Assembly: GCA_964569225.1 (NCBI GenBank)
Contig: CAZMTU010000001.1
Coordinates: forward strand, 40,625-104,624
DNA: 64,000 bases
From: CAKSQF01 sp964569225
GTDB taxonomy: Bacteria > Bacillota > Clostridia > Oscillospirales > CAG-272
Reading direction: 5' to 3'
The translations under genes and the position numbers were made by a program. This document shows positions 15,161-24,102 of this stretch, piece by piece. The notes beneath the pieces were generated by a model that was not told the DNA's origin, did not search any database, and saw only the letters and a program-made list of their open reading frames with translations. The stretch's first letter is position 1, and every line of letters starts with the position of its first letter.

Positions 15161-18100
15161 TTAGCCCTTTGACGACAACTGAACCAACCGCTGACGGTGC
15201 AGCTTAGCCGCCTGCTCGGCGGCGGTCAGCAATTTTTCCGCTTCCTCCGGATTTTCCCGAACCAGACGGGCATAGCGGTTCTCGCTCAGCAGAAACGACC
15301 GGAAATCACCCTTGGGAGAGGAACTGTCCAGCGTCAGCTTGCCGGCGCTCGGCGTGTCCAAATCAGTTTGCAGGCCCGGCATATAACGGAAAAGGGTAAC
15401 ATATCCGCATTCAACGGCCCGCTTCATTTGATTCTGACTTTCACCCATGCCGCCGCCGATGCCGTGCAGCTCGCAGGGGGAATAGGCAAGGATTAAAGAC
15501 GGTCCCGGATAGGCTTCTGCTTCGGTAAATGCCGTTAAGGTTTGCTGCAGATCGGCGCCCATAGCTATCTGCGCTACATAGACATTTCCCAGTGTAAGGA
15601 CAATTTCAGCTAAGCTTTTTTTACCTAACACCCGTCCCTTGCCCGCAAATCGGGCAACCTGCCCAATTCTGGAAGCACCGGACGCCTGTCCGCCGGTATT
15701 AGAGTAAACTTCGGTGTCGAATACCAATACGTTTACATTCGCGCCGGAGGAAAGCACGTGCAGAAGGCCTCCCAGTCCGATGTCATATGCCCAGCCGTCG
15801 CCGCCGAACATCCACACCGATTTAGGGGCAAGTGAATCAACGCCGTTTATCAGTTCCTGCATCAAAGTAAGACGGCGGTTGGATTCAGCGCTTTTCTCAT
15901 CCTGACAGTTCATGGCGGCATCTACCGCCGCCTGAATTTGTCCTACCAACCGATCGGCGGCGGATTGATTGGCTCTGCCGTCTTGGTAGGTGGCAAAATA
16001 GCTGTCGATCGCCTCCAGCAGTACCCGATCGGTATTTTCAACACGGCGTGCTTTGTTTTCCGATTCTTTGATCATTCCGCGCAGACGCTCTAATTTTTGA
16101 GCAAGCGCCTGCCGTTGCGTTTTATGAGCAAGATAGATACCCAGTCCGTGTTCGGCGTTGTCTTCAAAGAGAGAATTGGCCCATGCCGGCCCCTTTCCGT
16201 CGGCGGGATGAGTGGTATAGGGCGAAACCGGCGCCGAGCCGCCCCAGATAGAGGAGCAGCCGGTGGCATTGGAAATGATCATGCGCCGGCCGAAGAGCTG
16301 TGTGGCGAGTCGGGCATAAGACGCCTGCGCGCATCCGGCGCAGGCCCCCGAAAATTCCAGCAGCGGACGGCTGAATTGAATCCCCTTTACGGTAGCAGGC
16401 GACCACGGAGTTGTTTTTTCGTTTACTTTGGATTGAGCATATTGGAAAATCGCCTGCTGAGGCTGTTCGTCCTCCCGTTTTTTCATGGACAGCGCATGGG
16501 TGGGGCAAATCTTAGTGCAGAGGGTGCAGCCGGTGCAGTCTTCCGGCGAGATCACAATGGCAAAAGCAAGCTGCGCGGAATCTGCCGCTTCCGATTCGGA
16601 ACCTGCGGAAGCGGCGGCTGTCTTCATCGGCAGCGCGGGACGGGCTGAGAATTTCATTTCTTTTGGCGCATTGTTTTTTTCTTCGGGATTCAGCAGGCAG
16701 GCACGAATCGCGGCATGAGGACAGACGAATGAGCATCTGCCGCATTGAATGCAGGGAATCGGATCCCATGAGGAAACCAGTTCCGCGATCCCGCGTTTTT
16801 CATAGGCGGACGTTCCGGCGGGCAAGCTGCCGTCGTCATAGGCTGCCAGCGCCGACACCGGCAGTTCATCTCCCCGCATTCGGCTGACTGGGCGAAGAAT
16901 ACGCTTTACATAATCGGGTGAATCGTCTTGTTTGCCGGCTTCGGATGCTTCATCTCTTAGGTCTGCCCATTCCTCCGGTACGGGCATGTGCAGGATCGTA
17001 AGCGAATGGGTGTTTGCGCTTTCAGATGTGTTTGAATCAGCGGAAAGCGCCATAGCAAAGGCGGCATGAATGGCGTCTGTGGTACGCTTCACCGCTTCGC
17101 CGCCTTTGGATGCATATGCCCGCGATGAAAGCGCGCAAAATTCCGTTTCCGCCTGATCGGGGGGAAGCAGTTTGCTCAGTGCCAGCATGGCGGATACCAG
17201 CAGCATGCCTGTCCGTTTGCCGGTACCGTATTGCTCCGCCAGTGCCCGGACGGGGAAGAGGTAGAGCCTGATTTTGCGCTGTGCCAGCAGACGTTTTACC
17301 GGAACGGCAAGCTGCATTGCCACTTTATCGGGAGAAAGACCGGTGGCGATCAGTAGAATGCCCCCTTCCTTCAGTGGATCTACTATTGGAAAATCGCTTC
17401 GAAGGTAGCCGATCTGACCGCAGATTGCCATATCCGCCTGTCTTACATAATAGCTGCTTCGAATAGGAGAGCGGGCGGTGCGCAGATGCGCAACGGTTAC
17501 GCCGCCGGTTTTTTTGGAATCGTACTGAAAATACGCCTGTACATATCGGTCGCTTCCGTCCGCTTCAGGAGCGCCGCCTAATAATTTGGCGGCGCTTTTG
17601 ACAGCGCTGACCATTCCGTCCCCGCCGATTCCCCAGCATTGACAGGCAAATTCTGTTTTCCCCATTTCTGCTTCGGAAGCGGCAGGCAGCGAAAGATGAG
17701 TGACATCGTCAATAATGCCCAGCGTGAAAGGCGAATGAGGATGATCCTGCTTCAGGTGCTCAAAACAGGCCATGATCGCTGAAGGCGGAGTATCCTTGGA
17801 TCCCAGCCCGTAGCGCCCTCCCAGAACCTCTATGGTCCTGTCAGAGCGGGATAAGGCGGCGGCGATTTCTAAATAAAGCGGTTCCCCAAAGGCACCGGGC
17901 TCTTTGCCTCTGTCTAGTACAGCCAATCTGCGGCAGGCTACCGGCAATGCCGTCAGAAAACGTTTTGAGTCAAACGGATGGTAAAGCCGAACCTGCACAA
18001 GTCCGACCTTTTCACCCTTGCTTAAAAGATGATCTACCACCTCTTTAGCGCATTCACAAACCGAGCCCATGGCGGCGATCACCCGTTCGGCGTCGGGAGC

Positions 18101-18892
18101 GCCGTAATAGCCGAACAGCCGGTAATTCTGACCGGTCATGTCGTTCACACGGTCCATGATTTGTTGGGTAATGTCCGGCAGAGCGTTATATGCAGGATTG
18201 GAGGCTTCCCGATGCTGGAAAAAGAGATCACCGTTTTCGGCGCTTCCTCGCAATATGGGATGAGAGGGGGACAGCGATCTTTGCCGAAAGTCCGCCAGCG
18301 CCTTGCAGTCGATCAGCGATCTCAGCTCTTCTTCTGACCATACCTCTATTTTTTGCAGCTCATGAGAGGTTCGGAATCCATCGAAGAAGGGCATAAAAGG
18401 AATTCGTCCGGTCAGTGCCGCGGCATGCGCCACAGGCGCAAGGTCCATGATCTCCTGCACAGAGGAAAGTGCCAGCAATGCCAAGCCTGCCGGTCGGGCA
18501 GCGTATACATCGGAATGATCTCCGAAAATCGACAGTGCGTGAGAAGCGATGCTTCTGGCTGCCACATATACCACAGCAGGCAGCCGCTCTCCTGCGATCT
18601 TATAGAGATTGGGCAGCATAAGCAGCAAGCCCTGCGAGGAGGTGAAGGTAGTTGCCAGCGCGCCTGCTGACAGCGCGCCGTGCAGTACGCCCGCGGCACC
18701 TCCTTCCGATTGCATTTCGGTCACACTGACCGGACTGCCCCACAGATTGGGCTTTCCTTCTGATGACCATGTATCTACCTGCTCTGCCATAGGCGAAGAG
18801 GGGGTAATAGGGTAGATCGCCGCCAATTCACTGAAAGCATAGGCTACATGTGCGGCGGCGGTATTTCCGTCCATTATTTTGGTTGAGCGCAT
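15161..18892 (-). CDS. nifJ: Pyruvate:ferredoxin (flavodoxin) oxidoreductase
   Basis: 1243 residues from ATG 18892, behind GGAGGT. The frame is open a further 174 nt upstream but without a ribosome site. It oxidises pyruvate with CoA to acetyl-CoA and CO2, reducing ferredoxin; cytoplasmic and oxygen-sensitive. Domains in order: domain I (MRSTKIMDGNTAAAHVAYAF, YPITPSSPMAEQ), the gamma domain around 430-620, a two-cluster ferredoxin domain (CIQCGRCSFVCP and CTGCTLCTKICP), and the thiamine-diphosphate domain (EFSGACAGC, NATGCSSIWGG, FGGDGWAYDIG, NTGGQASG). It is slightly longer than usual (about 1170-1190), with an Ala/Ser-rich linker between the two Fe-S motifs and another near 660-720. All recognised catalytic motifs are intact. 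Confidence 0.97.
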   Translation of the reverse strand: MRSTKIMDGNTAAAHVAYAFSELAAIYPITPSSPMAEQVDTWSSEGKPNLWGSPVSVTEMQSEGGAAGVLHGALSAGALATTFTSSQGLLLMLPNLYKIAGERLPAVVYVAARSIASHALSIFGDHSDVYAARPAGLALLALSSVQEIMDLAPVAHAAALTGRIPFMPFFDGFRTSHELQKIEVWSEEELRSLIDCKALADFRQRSLSPSHPILRGSAENGDLFFQHREASNPAYNALPDITQQIMDRVNDMTGQNYRLFGYYGAPDAERVIAAMGSVCECAKEVVDHLLSKGEKVGLVQVRLYHPFDSKRFLTALPVACRRLAVLDRGKEPGAFGEPLYLEIAAALSRSDRTIEVLGGRYGLGSKDTPPSAIMACFEHLKQDHPHSPFTLGIIDDVTHLSLPAASEAEMGKTEFACQCWGIGGDGMVSAVKSAAKLLGGAPEADGSDRYVQAYFQYDSKKTGGVTVAHLRTARSPIRSSYYVRQADMAICGQIGYLRSDFPIVDPLKEGGILLIATGLSPDKVAMQLAVPVKRLLAQRKIRLYLFPVRALAEQYGTGKRTGMLLVSAMLALSKLLPPDQAETEFCALSSRAYASKGGEAVKRTTDAIHAAFAMALSADSNTSESANTHSLTILHMPVPEEWADLRDEASEAGKQDDSPDYVKRILRPVSRMRGDELPVSALAAYDDGSLPAGTSAYEKRGIAELVSSWDPIPCIQCGRCSFVCPHAAIRACLLNPEEKNNAPKEMKFSARPALPMKTAAASAGSESEAADSAQLAFAIVISPEDCTGCTLCTKICPTHALSMKKREDEQPQQAIFQYAQSKVNEKTTPWSPATVKGIQFSRPLLEFSGACAGCAQASYARLATQLFGRRMIISNATGCSSIWGGSAPVSPYTTHPADGKGPAWANSLFEDNAEHGLGIYLAHKTQRQALAQKLERLRGMIKESENKARRVENTDRVLLEAIDSYFATYQDGRANQSAADRLVGQIQAAVDAAMNCQDEKSAESNRRLTLMQELINGVDSLAPKSVWMFGGDGWAYDIGLGGLLHVLSSGANVNVLVFDTEVYSNTGGQASGASRIGQVARFAGKGRVLGKKSLAEIVLTLGNVYVAQIAMGADLQQTLTAFTEAEAYPGPSLILAYSPCELHGIGGGMGESQNQMKRAVECGYVTLFRYMPGLQTDLDTPSAGKLTLDSSSPKGDFRSFLLSENRYARLVRENPEEAEKLLTAAEQAAKLHRQRLVQLSSKG

Positions 18893-19532
18893 AAAAACCT
18901 CCGATTTGTTTTTTATAGTATGGACGAAAAAGCAGGAGAACATACCGTTCGGGATCTTTTCGGAGGATATTTCATTTGACAGCTTAATGGCTGCATGCTG
19001 CAATAAAGATAATGAAATTATGTGCGGACAATAAAGACGCTGTTTGTCGGAATTATGCTCTGACATTTGATAAAGATAGATAAAACGGAAAATTTTTTAA
19101 AGCTTTGGCGGAACGGTAAAATAATTATATTGCCGCGGAGCGCAGGCAAGCCAAGGCTTATGAAACTCAAAAAGGTAAAAAGTTAATGCTCAAAAGATTG
19201 GTACCGGTTTTCGCTTAGCGCGAGATTGCGGGCGTGCAGAAAAATTTAAGCTTGAAAATGTAGAAAATCAGTCAAAATTTGAGGGTTTGGGAAGGCTTTT
19301 AAAAGACTTTTTTACATTTTCTAAATGTAAAGCTTGGAGAAATTCATAATTGGGCTTGTTCTTTGGCAAAGGTCCTCCGCAAAGGATGGCTTTAGACTGA
19401 AACGAATTATATTGCTGTTTATTTCATGAATATTGCGTATTTGAATGTACTTTGTTGACAACTTATAAAAGATGCTGATATAATTTATTTACCTTTTAGA
19501 CATAAAAGAGAAAAAATGAAAAGGAACTGCTT
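18893..19532. other. Divergent gap between nifJ and the NodB-fold gene
   Basis: 640 bp without a supportable gene. 19246-19330 weakly resembles the dispersed family-3 module. 19455-19484 is the promoter of the rightward gene. No clear nifJ promoter could be fixed, although TACTAT lies about 30 bp before its start. Confidence 0.4.
19455..19484 (+). promoter_or_regulatory. Sigma-A promoter of the NodB-fold gene
   Basis: TTGACA (19455-19460), 18 bp, TATAAT (19479-19484), about 40 nt before the ribosome site AAAAGGA. Confidence 0.8.
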
Positions 19533-21119
19533 ATGAAACAAGTTCTGAATATTGTAAATTTTATCCGCGCGGTAGAGCCGAGGGAAGGGGAAGATTGGGA
19601 CTTGGCGCGGCCGGTAAAGGAGCAGATCAGGCTGATCGACCGGTACGGTTTTTCCGCTACCTTCCTGATACAGTATGACGCGCTGCTGATGCCCGAATAT
19701 CAGGCACTGCTCCGGTCGTTGGATCCTGCCCGTTATGAAATCGGTGTATGGTACGAAATTGTGGAGCCGCTCGCACGCGCCTGCAAAATTGATTGGCGGG
19801 GACGCTGGTCATGGGATCCTCACTGTCACTGCGGTTTTCCGGTAGGTTATCCGAAAGCGCAGCGGGAAATGCTGATCGACGAGCTTTTCCGCGCGTTCCG
19901 GGAAGTGTTTGGCTATTATCCCCGGGTGTTTGGCTCGTGGTTCTACGATTCCCATACGGTTCGCCATATATGCGATCGGTATGGGCTGGATGCACTCTGC
20001 AACTGCAAGGAACAGTATGGTACCGATGGCTATACCCTTTGGGGCGGCTATTATGGACAGGGATATTATCCCAGCCGCCGAAATGTGTTTATGCCTGCGG
20101 GTAGCGCGGAAATGAAGCTGCCGGTACCGCTTTTCCGAATGCTGGGTTCCGATCCGGTCTATCAGTATGATTTCGGAACGGACGCTCAAAACGGCGCCCG
20201 ACCTGTACAGGGAGTGATCACGCTGGAACCGGTATACAAACGGGCAGGCGGCGGGCTGCCGGCATGGGTAGACTGGTTTTTAAGGGAAAACTACAACGGC
20301 GAGTGCCTGTCTTTCGGATATGCGCAGGCCGGACAGGAAAATTCCTTTGGCTGGGAGGCTATGAGAGAGGGACTGACCTATCAGTTTGACTGCTTTTATC
20401 GAATGGTATCGGAGGGGAAACTTATAGTAGAGCCGCTGGGCGCTACCGGACGCCGTTTTAAAGCCGATTATCCGGATACGCCCCCGTCCGCTATTACCGC
20501 TCATTCCGCTTACGATGATCCCGATAAGGATTCGGTATGGTATTCCTCCAAATACTATCGGATCAATCTGTATGGAGAAAGGGGACAATGGCGTGTTCGG
20601 GACCTTCATGTGTTCAGTGACGCGCATCCCGATCCCTATGAAACGGAGATTTGTACCGGCAACGACGCCTGCTATGAAACGCTGCCGGCGGCGGATGGGA
20701 ATTTGTTCAGCGGAAACGGAATTACAGCGGGCGTCTATCTCACTGATCTGAACGGCAATAAAATACCGGATTACCGGCAAATGCGGTTTACCGATTTAGG
20801 GAACGGACGGGCGCGCGTTTGGTTTGCCGGCGAGAATAATGGAAATGAGGAAAAGACGGAAATAATTCTATCAGAGGATAGCGTTGGAATTAGACGGTCA
20901 TCAGATTTTCTGTTGACTAACCGTATCGGGACGAAGGGGACTCATCTGCCGGATGTGCTGTCGGTGAGTGAAAAGCAGTTGAAGCTTTGCTATAAGGGGA
21001 CTGCCTATACCCTCACGTTGTCTGCGGGACGTTTTTTGGACGCCGCGCATATCCGCTCAGAAAGTGGAAAGGTGACGCTTTGCCTTCGGCAGGAACAGGC
21101 GTCGGATGATGTGACCTGA
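19533..21119 (+). CDS. NodB-like (glycoside hydrolase/deacetylase fold) protein, function unknown
   Basis: 528 residues, ribosome site AAAAGGA 7 nt before ATG, no signal peptide, so cytoplasmic. The N-terminal 250 residues look like a polysaccharide-deacetylase type barrel: FSATFLIQYDALLMPEYQ and YEIGVWYEI take the places of the usual ATFF...HEIGNH elements, followed by YPRVFGSWFYDSHTVRHI. The canonical metal-binding Asp-Asp and HxxxH are not evident, though the DPHCHCG segment is His/Cys-rich. The C-terminal part (about 310-525) is beta-rich and may bind carbohydrate. It stands between PFOR and an amidohydrolase. A sugar-modifying role is inference only. Confidence 0.6.
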   Translation: MKQVLNIVNFIRAVEPREGEDWDLARPVKEQIRLIDRYGFSATFLIQYDALLMPEYQALLRSLDPARYEIGVWYEIVEPLARACKIDWRGRWSWDPHCHCGFPVGYPKAQREMLIDELFRAFREVFGYYPRVFGSWFYDSHTVRHICDRYGLDALCNCKEQYGTDGYTLWGGYYGQGYYPSRRNVFMPAGSAEMKLPVPLFRMLGSDPVYQYDFGTDAQNGARPVQGVITLEPVYKRAGGGLPAWVDWFLRENYNGECLSFGYAQAGQENSFGWEAMREGLTYQFDCFYRMVSEGKLIVEPLGATGRRFKADYPDTPPSAITAHSAYDDPDKDSVWYSSKYYRINLYGERGQWRVRDLHVFSDAHPDPYETEICTGNDACYETLPAADGNLFSGNGITAGVYLTDLNGNKIPDYRQMRFTDLGNGRARVWFAGENNGNEEKTEIILSEDSVGIRRSSDFLLTNRIGTKGTHLPDVLSVSEKQLKLCYKGTAYTLTLSAGRFLDAAHIRSESGKVTLCLRQEQASDDVT

Positions 21120-21301
21120 TTTCGTTTTACAGCTTTGTTTGATCCCGGAAGATTTATTCCCTGACAAACAGCGAAGGTATCTCAAATAGCCGGTTTAGGC
21201 GCCGTAAGGGCAATCTTTGGGTTTATGATCAATTGATTGACCGCAAATGGGATATACTGAGCATAGCGTAATGCTTTGAAATTATTGTCAGGAGGATAAA
21301 A

Positions 21302-22531
21302 ATGGCAAATAAAGAAGAGTGGCTTCGGGAAGCCGAACAGCTATTTGATATTCTTGTGGAAGAAAGGAGAACGCTGCACCGGAACGCGGAAATCGGCTTT
21401 GATTTGTGCCAAACGGTTTCATTTGTGAAGCAAGAACTGACGGCTATTGGGCTTCAGCCGGTCGATTGCGGCAGGGCGGGCGTTACCGCGCTGGCAGGCG
21501 GGCGGAAGCCAGGTAAGGTATTTTTACTGCGGGCGGATATGGACGCGCTTCCCATTCGGGAAGAATCGGATGTGACGTTCGCGTCCCGTAACGGTCATAT
21601 GCATGCCTGCGGTCACGATATGCATACTGCCATGCTGCTGGGTGCCGCCAGACTGCTAAAGGCCCATGAGGATGAAATCGAAGGTACTGTCAAGCTCATG
21701 TTTCAGCCGGCCGAGGAGATTCTTGAGGGCGCTCGTGATATGATCGAGGCAGGCGTATTAGAAAATCCGAAAGCAGACGCGGCGCTAATGATCCATGTTA
21801 TGGCGGGAATGCCCCTTCCAGCAGGAACCGCGGTTGTAGCCGCTCCGGGGGTCAGCGCGCCGGCGGCAGATTACTTTGAGATCAAGGTGCAGGGGAAAGG
21901 CTGTCACGGCTCTATGCCTAATGCCGGTGTAGATCCGCTGACGGCTGCCGCGCATATTTTAATCGGGTTACAGGCCATTCATGCCAGAGAATTGGCGTTG
22001 GACGAACGCGCGGTGCTGACTGTTGGCAGAATGGAGGCGGGAAATGCCGCTAATGTAATTCCGGATAGTGTTATAATGAATGGCGCTATTCGTGCTTTTG
22101 ACGAAGAAACAAGGAATTTTATTAAGCAGCGGACGGTTGAGATTGCCGAAGGAACTGCCGCGATTTTTCGGGCGAAGGCTTCAGTCGATTTCGGAAGCGG
22201 CTGTCCGGCGCTTGTCAATGACAGCGCGTTGGCTGGCTGCGCTGAATCGTATGTCAGGGAATTGCTGGGAGGCGGGAGGGTTTATTCGGCTGCGCAGCTC
22301 AGCATCGTGGGCGGCGGAAGAGAAGCTAAGCCTGCCGGTTCGGAGGATTTTGCTTATATTAGTCAAAGAGTTCCGTCTGTTATGTTGGCGTTGGCAGCGG
22401 GCGAGTCGGAAAAGGGGTATGGCTATCCGCAGCATCATCCCATGGTAAAATTTGACGAGCGCGTGCTTCCGACTGGAAGCGCGGTTTACGCATATTCGGC
22501 GTTTCGCTGGCTGCAAACACATAGGAATTGA
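21302..22531 (+). CDS. M20 family amidohydrolase (aminoacylase/hippurate-hydrolase type)
   Basis: 409 residues, AGGAGG-type site before the ATG. A cytoplasmic zinc hydrolase that removes acyl groups from amino acids or similar amides. Seen: LLRADMDALPI, HACGHDMHTAMLLGAA (metal-binding His/Asp), MFQPAEEILEGARDMIEAG (catalytic and metal Glu), the dimerisation domain (GKGCHGSMPNAGVDP), and GSEDFAYISQRVPSVML near the C-terminus. Length and motifs match the M20D subfamily. Its exact substrate cannot be read from sequence. Its 3' side is convergent with an AraC gene, separated by two tandem repeat elements. Confidence 0.92.
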   Translation: MANKEEWLREAEQLFDILVEERRTLHRNAEIGFDLCQTVSFVKQELTAIGLQPVDCGRAGVTALAGGRKPGKVFLLRADMDALPIREESDVTFASRNGHMHACGHDMHTAMLLGAARLLKAHEDEIEGTVKLMFQPAEEILEGARDMIEAGVLENPKADAALMIHVMAGMPLPAGTAVVAAPGVSAPAADYFEIKVQGKGCHGSMPNAGVDPLTAAAHILIGLQAIHARELALDERAVLTVGRMEAGNAANVIPDSVIMNGAIRAFDEETRNFIKQRTVEIAEGTAAIFRAKASVDFGSGCPALVNDSALAGCAESYVRELLGGGRVYSAAQLSIVGGGREAKPAGSEDFAYISQRVPSVMLALAAGESEKGYGYPQHHPMVKFDERVLPTGSAVYAYSAFRWLQTHRN

Positions 22532-22589
22532 ATGATAGGCGCTTTAAAACAGGCATAAGCGGCTCTTTTTCTGTAAAAGTAAAGATCAA

Positions 22590-22621
22590 GCGGGCTGTAA
22601 CATTTAGATGTTACAACCCGC
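22590..22621. repeat. Locus-specific palindromic hairpin H1 (left border of repeat pair)
   Basis: Arms GCGGGCTGTAACAT and ATGTTACAACCCGC, loop TTAG. It also lies where the amidohydrolase terminator should be. Confidence 0.85.
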
Positions 22622-22869
22622 TTCAGGTCGTCGAAAAACTATAATTGTTTGGCAGCTTGCAAAAAAGTTTTGATCGACCTTTTCTCAAAAGGTCGTGGGT
22701 ACTTAGGGCGAAGCCCTAAGCCGCCCTCCGCAGAGGGTGAAATGCCCGGCCTTTCTCTTTTTGAGCGCTTTTTTCTCTTGGGCCTTTTTAGGCAGGAAAA
22801 AAAAGCGAACAAACGATTTGCGCGTTTTAACGAACAGCGCAATTTATTCTGGAATTTCTCGACAGACCG
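22622..22869 (+). repeat. Family-1 repeat core, copy A
   Basis: 248 bp. Ends carry an imperfect inverted repeat, GTCGTCGAAAAA on the left against the complement of TTTCTCGACAGAC on the right. Internal hairpins: CGACCTTTT/AAAAGGTCG, CTTAGGGC/GCCCTAAG, CCCTC/GAGGG. Near-identical to copy B, and clearly related to copies at 40.6 kb and (inverted) 51 kb. A 91-codon ORF through it is repeat sequence, not a gene. Confidence 0.9.
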
Positions 22870-22901
22870 GCGGGCTGTAACATTTAAATGTTACAGCCCG
22901 C
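22870..22901. repeat. Locus-specific hairpin H2 (between tandem copies)
   Basis: Arms GCGGGCTGTAACAT and ATGTTACAGCCCGC (perfect), loop TTAA. Confidence 0.85.
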
Positions 22902-23147
22902 TTCAGGCGGTCGAAAAACTATAATTGTTTGACAGCTTGCAAAAAAGTTTTGATCGACCTTTTTTCAAAAGGTCGTGGGTGCTTAGGGCGAAGCCCTAAG
23001 CCGCCCTTCGCAGGGGGGCGAAATACCCAGCCTTTCTCTTTTTGAGCGCTTTTTCTCTTGGGCCTTTTTAGGCAGGAAAAAAGCGAACAAACGATTTGCG
23101 CGTTTTAACGAACAGCGCAATTTATTCTGGAATTTCTTGACAGACCG
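22902..23147 (+). repeat. Family-1 repeat core, copy B
   Basis: 246 bp, tandem with copy A and in the same orientation. The CCCTT/GGGGG hairpin variant compared with CCCTC/GAGGG in copy A keeps the stem, which suggests the structure matters. Confidence 0.9.
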
Positions 23148-23179
23148 GCGGGTTGTAGCATCTAAATGCTACAACCCGC
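23148..23179 (+). terminator. Locus-specific hairpin H3, likely bidirectional terminator
   Basis: Arms GCGGGTTGTAGCAT and ATGCTACAACCCGC, loop CTAA (the reverse complement of the H1 loop), followed by TTTTTG. An A-T to G-C pair change relative to H1 and H2 preserves the stem. It lies 45 bp from the AraC stop and could serve either gene. Confidence 0.8.
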
Positions 23180-23223
23180 TTTTTGTGATGCGCAAATAGA
23201 ATGAATATATAAAAATGTGCGCT

Positions 23224-23988
23224 TTATATTTGTACGGTGTTTAATTCCCGCGGGCTGATCCCCATAATTTTTTGAAACGCCCGATTGAAGCTGCGGGGAG
23301 AAGAGAAGCCGCAGCGTCCGGAAATCTCAGTGACAGAAAGATCAGTCGTGCGCAGCAGGGTAAGCGCCAGATCAATACGGTAGCTGTTAAGCAGATTGCG
23401 GAAGTTCATCCCGAAGCTGGAATTAATGAAATCGGAAAGATAGCAGTAGTTATATCCCAGCTCTTTGGCAAGAGAATCCAAATTTATGTCGCTTTTGTAA
23501 TGCTCGTAAATATAATCGGCGATCTTGTGCACCAGCAGGTCGTTCCGCTGTTCGGAAATAGTCGGTTCGCAGACCGCATATGCTTCAGCACAGATCCCGT
23601 AGAGTAGGCTCATGCAGTGAAAGGGCTGATCGGCGTTTAGTGACAGAAGCGCGTCATACGCTGCATAATCAAAAATCGGTTTCTGAAAGTCGCAGTTTCT
23701 GACAGCGGAATAGAAATCTTTTACATAATCAGTTGAAAAAATCACTGTAATATTCTCAGACTCTGCGCCCTCAGGCACAGAGAAATGATGTACCCGATTG
23801 GGAAGAATCAACATGGCCTGTCCTGCCCGAAGTGTATAGGATACGCCGGAAAGCACGGCCTGTGTGACGCCTTTCGTCACCGTCATGAATTCAAAACTGG
23901 AGTGCATATGGTCTCCAAAGGTGAGATTGCGGGTATATCCTACATAGAGATAGCGCTGCAATTCTGAGCGCGATCGTTCATATATCAT
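23224..23988 (-). CDS. AraC-family transcriptional regulator (divergent from GH116)
   Basis: 254 residues; GGGGAG precedes the ATG. The N-terminal 140 residues are a cupin-type ligand-binding domain (HMHSSFEFMTVTKG, LRAGQAMLILPNRVHHF). The C-terminal 100 residues hold two helix-turn-helix motifs (INLDSLAKELGYNYCYLSDFI and VTEISGRCGFSSPRSFNRAFQKIMGISP). Divergently transcribed from the GH116 gene, with -35 boxes that overlap; this strongly suggests it controls GH116 and itself in response to a sugar. Inducer unknown. Confidence 0.93.
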   Translation of the reverse strand: MIYERSRSELQRYLYVGYTRNLTFGDHMHSSFEFMTVTKGVTQAVLSGVSYTLRAGQAMLILPNRVHHFSVPEGAESENITVIFSTDYVKDFYSAVRNCDFQKPIFDYAAYDALLSLNADQPFHCMSLLYGICAEAYAVCEPTISEQRNDLLVHKIADYIYEHYKSDINLDSLAKELGYNYCYLSDFINSSFGMNFRNLLNSYRIDLALTLLRTTDLSVTEISGRCGFSSPRSFNRAFQKIMGISPRELNTVQI

Positions 23989-24023
23989 AATGCTCCCCTG
24001 TAAAACCTAAACTTTTGTCCTCT

Positions 24024-24052
24024 ATTGTAAAACTTTTTTCTTGAAATGTCAA
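24024..24052 (-). promoter_or_regulatory. Promoter of the AraC gene
   Basis: On the minus strand, TTGACA (24047-24052), 17 bp, TACAAT (24024-24029). The -35 abuts and interlocks with the divergent promoter inside the palindrome CTTGA-AATG-TCAAG (24040-24053). Confidence 0.75.
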
Positions 24053-24070
24053 GTATGTTTTTGTTATAAT
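24041..24070 (+). promoter_or_regulatory. Promoter of the GH116 gene
   Basis: TTGAAA (24041-24046), 18 bp, TATAAT (24065-24070). It shares the palindrome at 24040-24053 with the AraC promoter. Confidence 0.75.
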
Positions 24071-24102
24071 GAAGGCAGAAACAGGGAAAGGACGGGAATT
24101 TT

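Noticed and set aside
18893..19066. N-terminal extension of PFOR
   Set aside because: No ribosome site, no homology, and GGAGGT sits directly before ATG 18892, where the conserved PFOR sequence begins.
22649..22924. ORFs of 60-100 codons in the family-1 repeats (also 40670-40855 and 51374-51688) with similar protein sequences
   Set aside because: They follow the DNA repeat, differ in length and start, contain hairpin-forming sequence, have no ribosome site, and both strands are open. Similarity is explained by the repeat itself.
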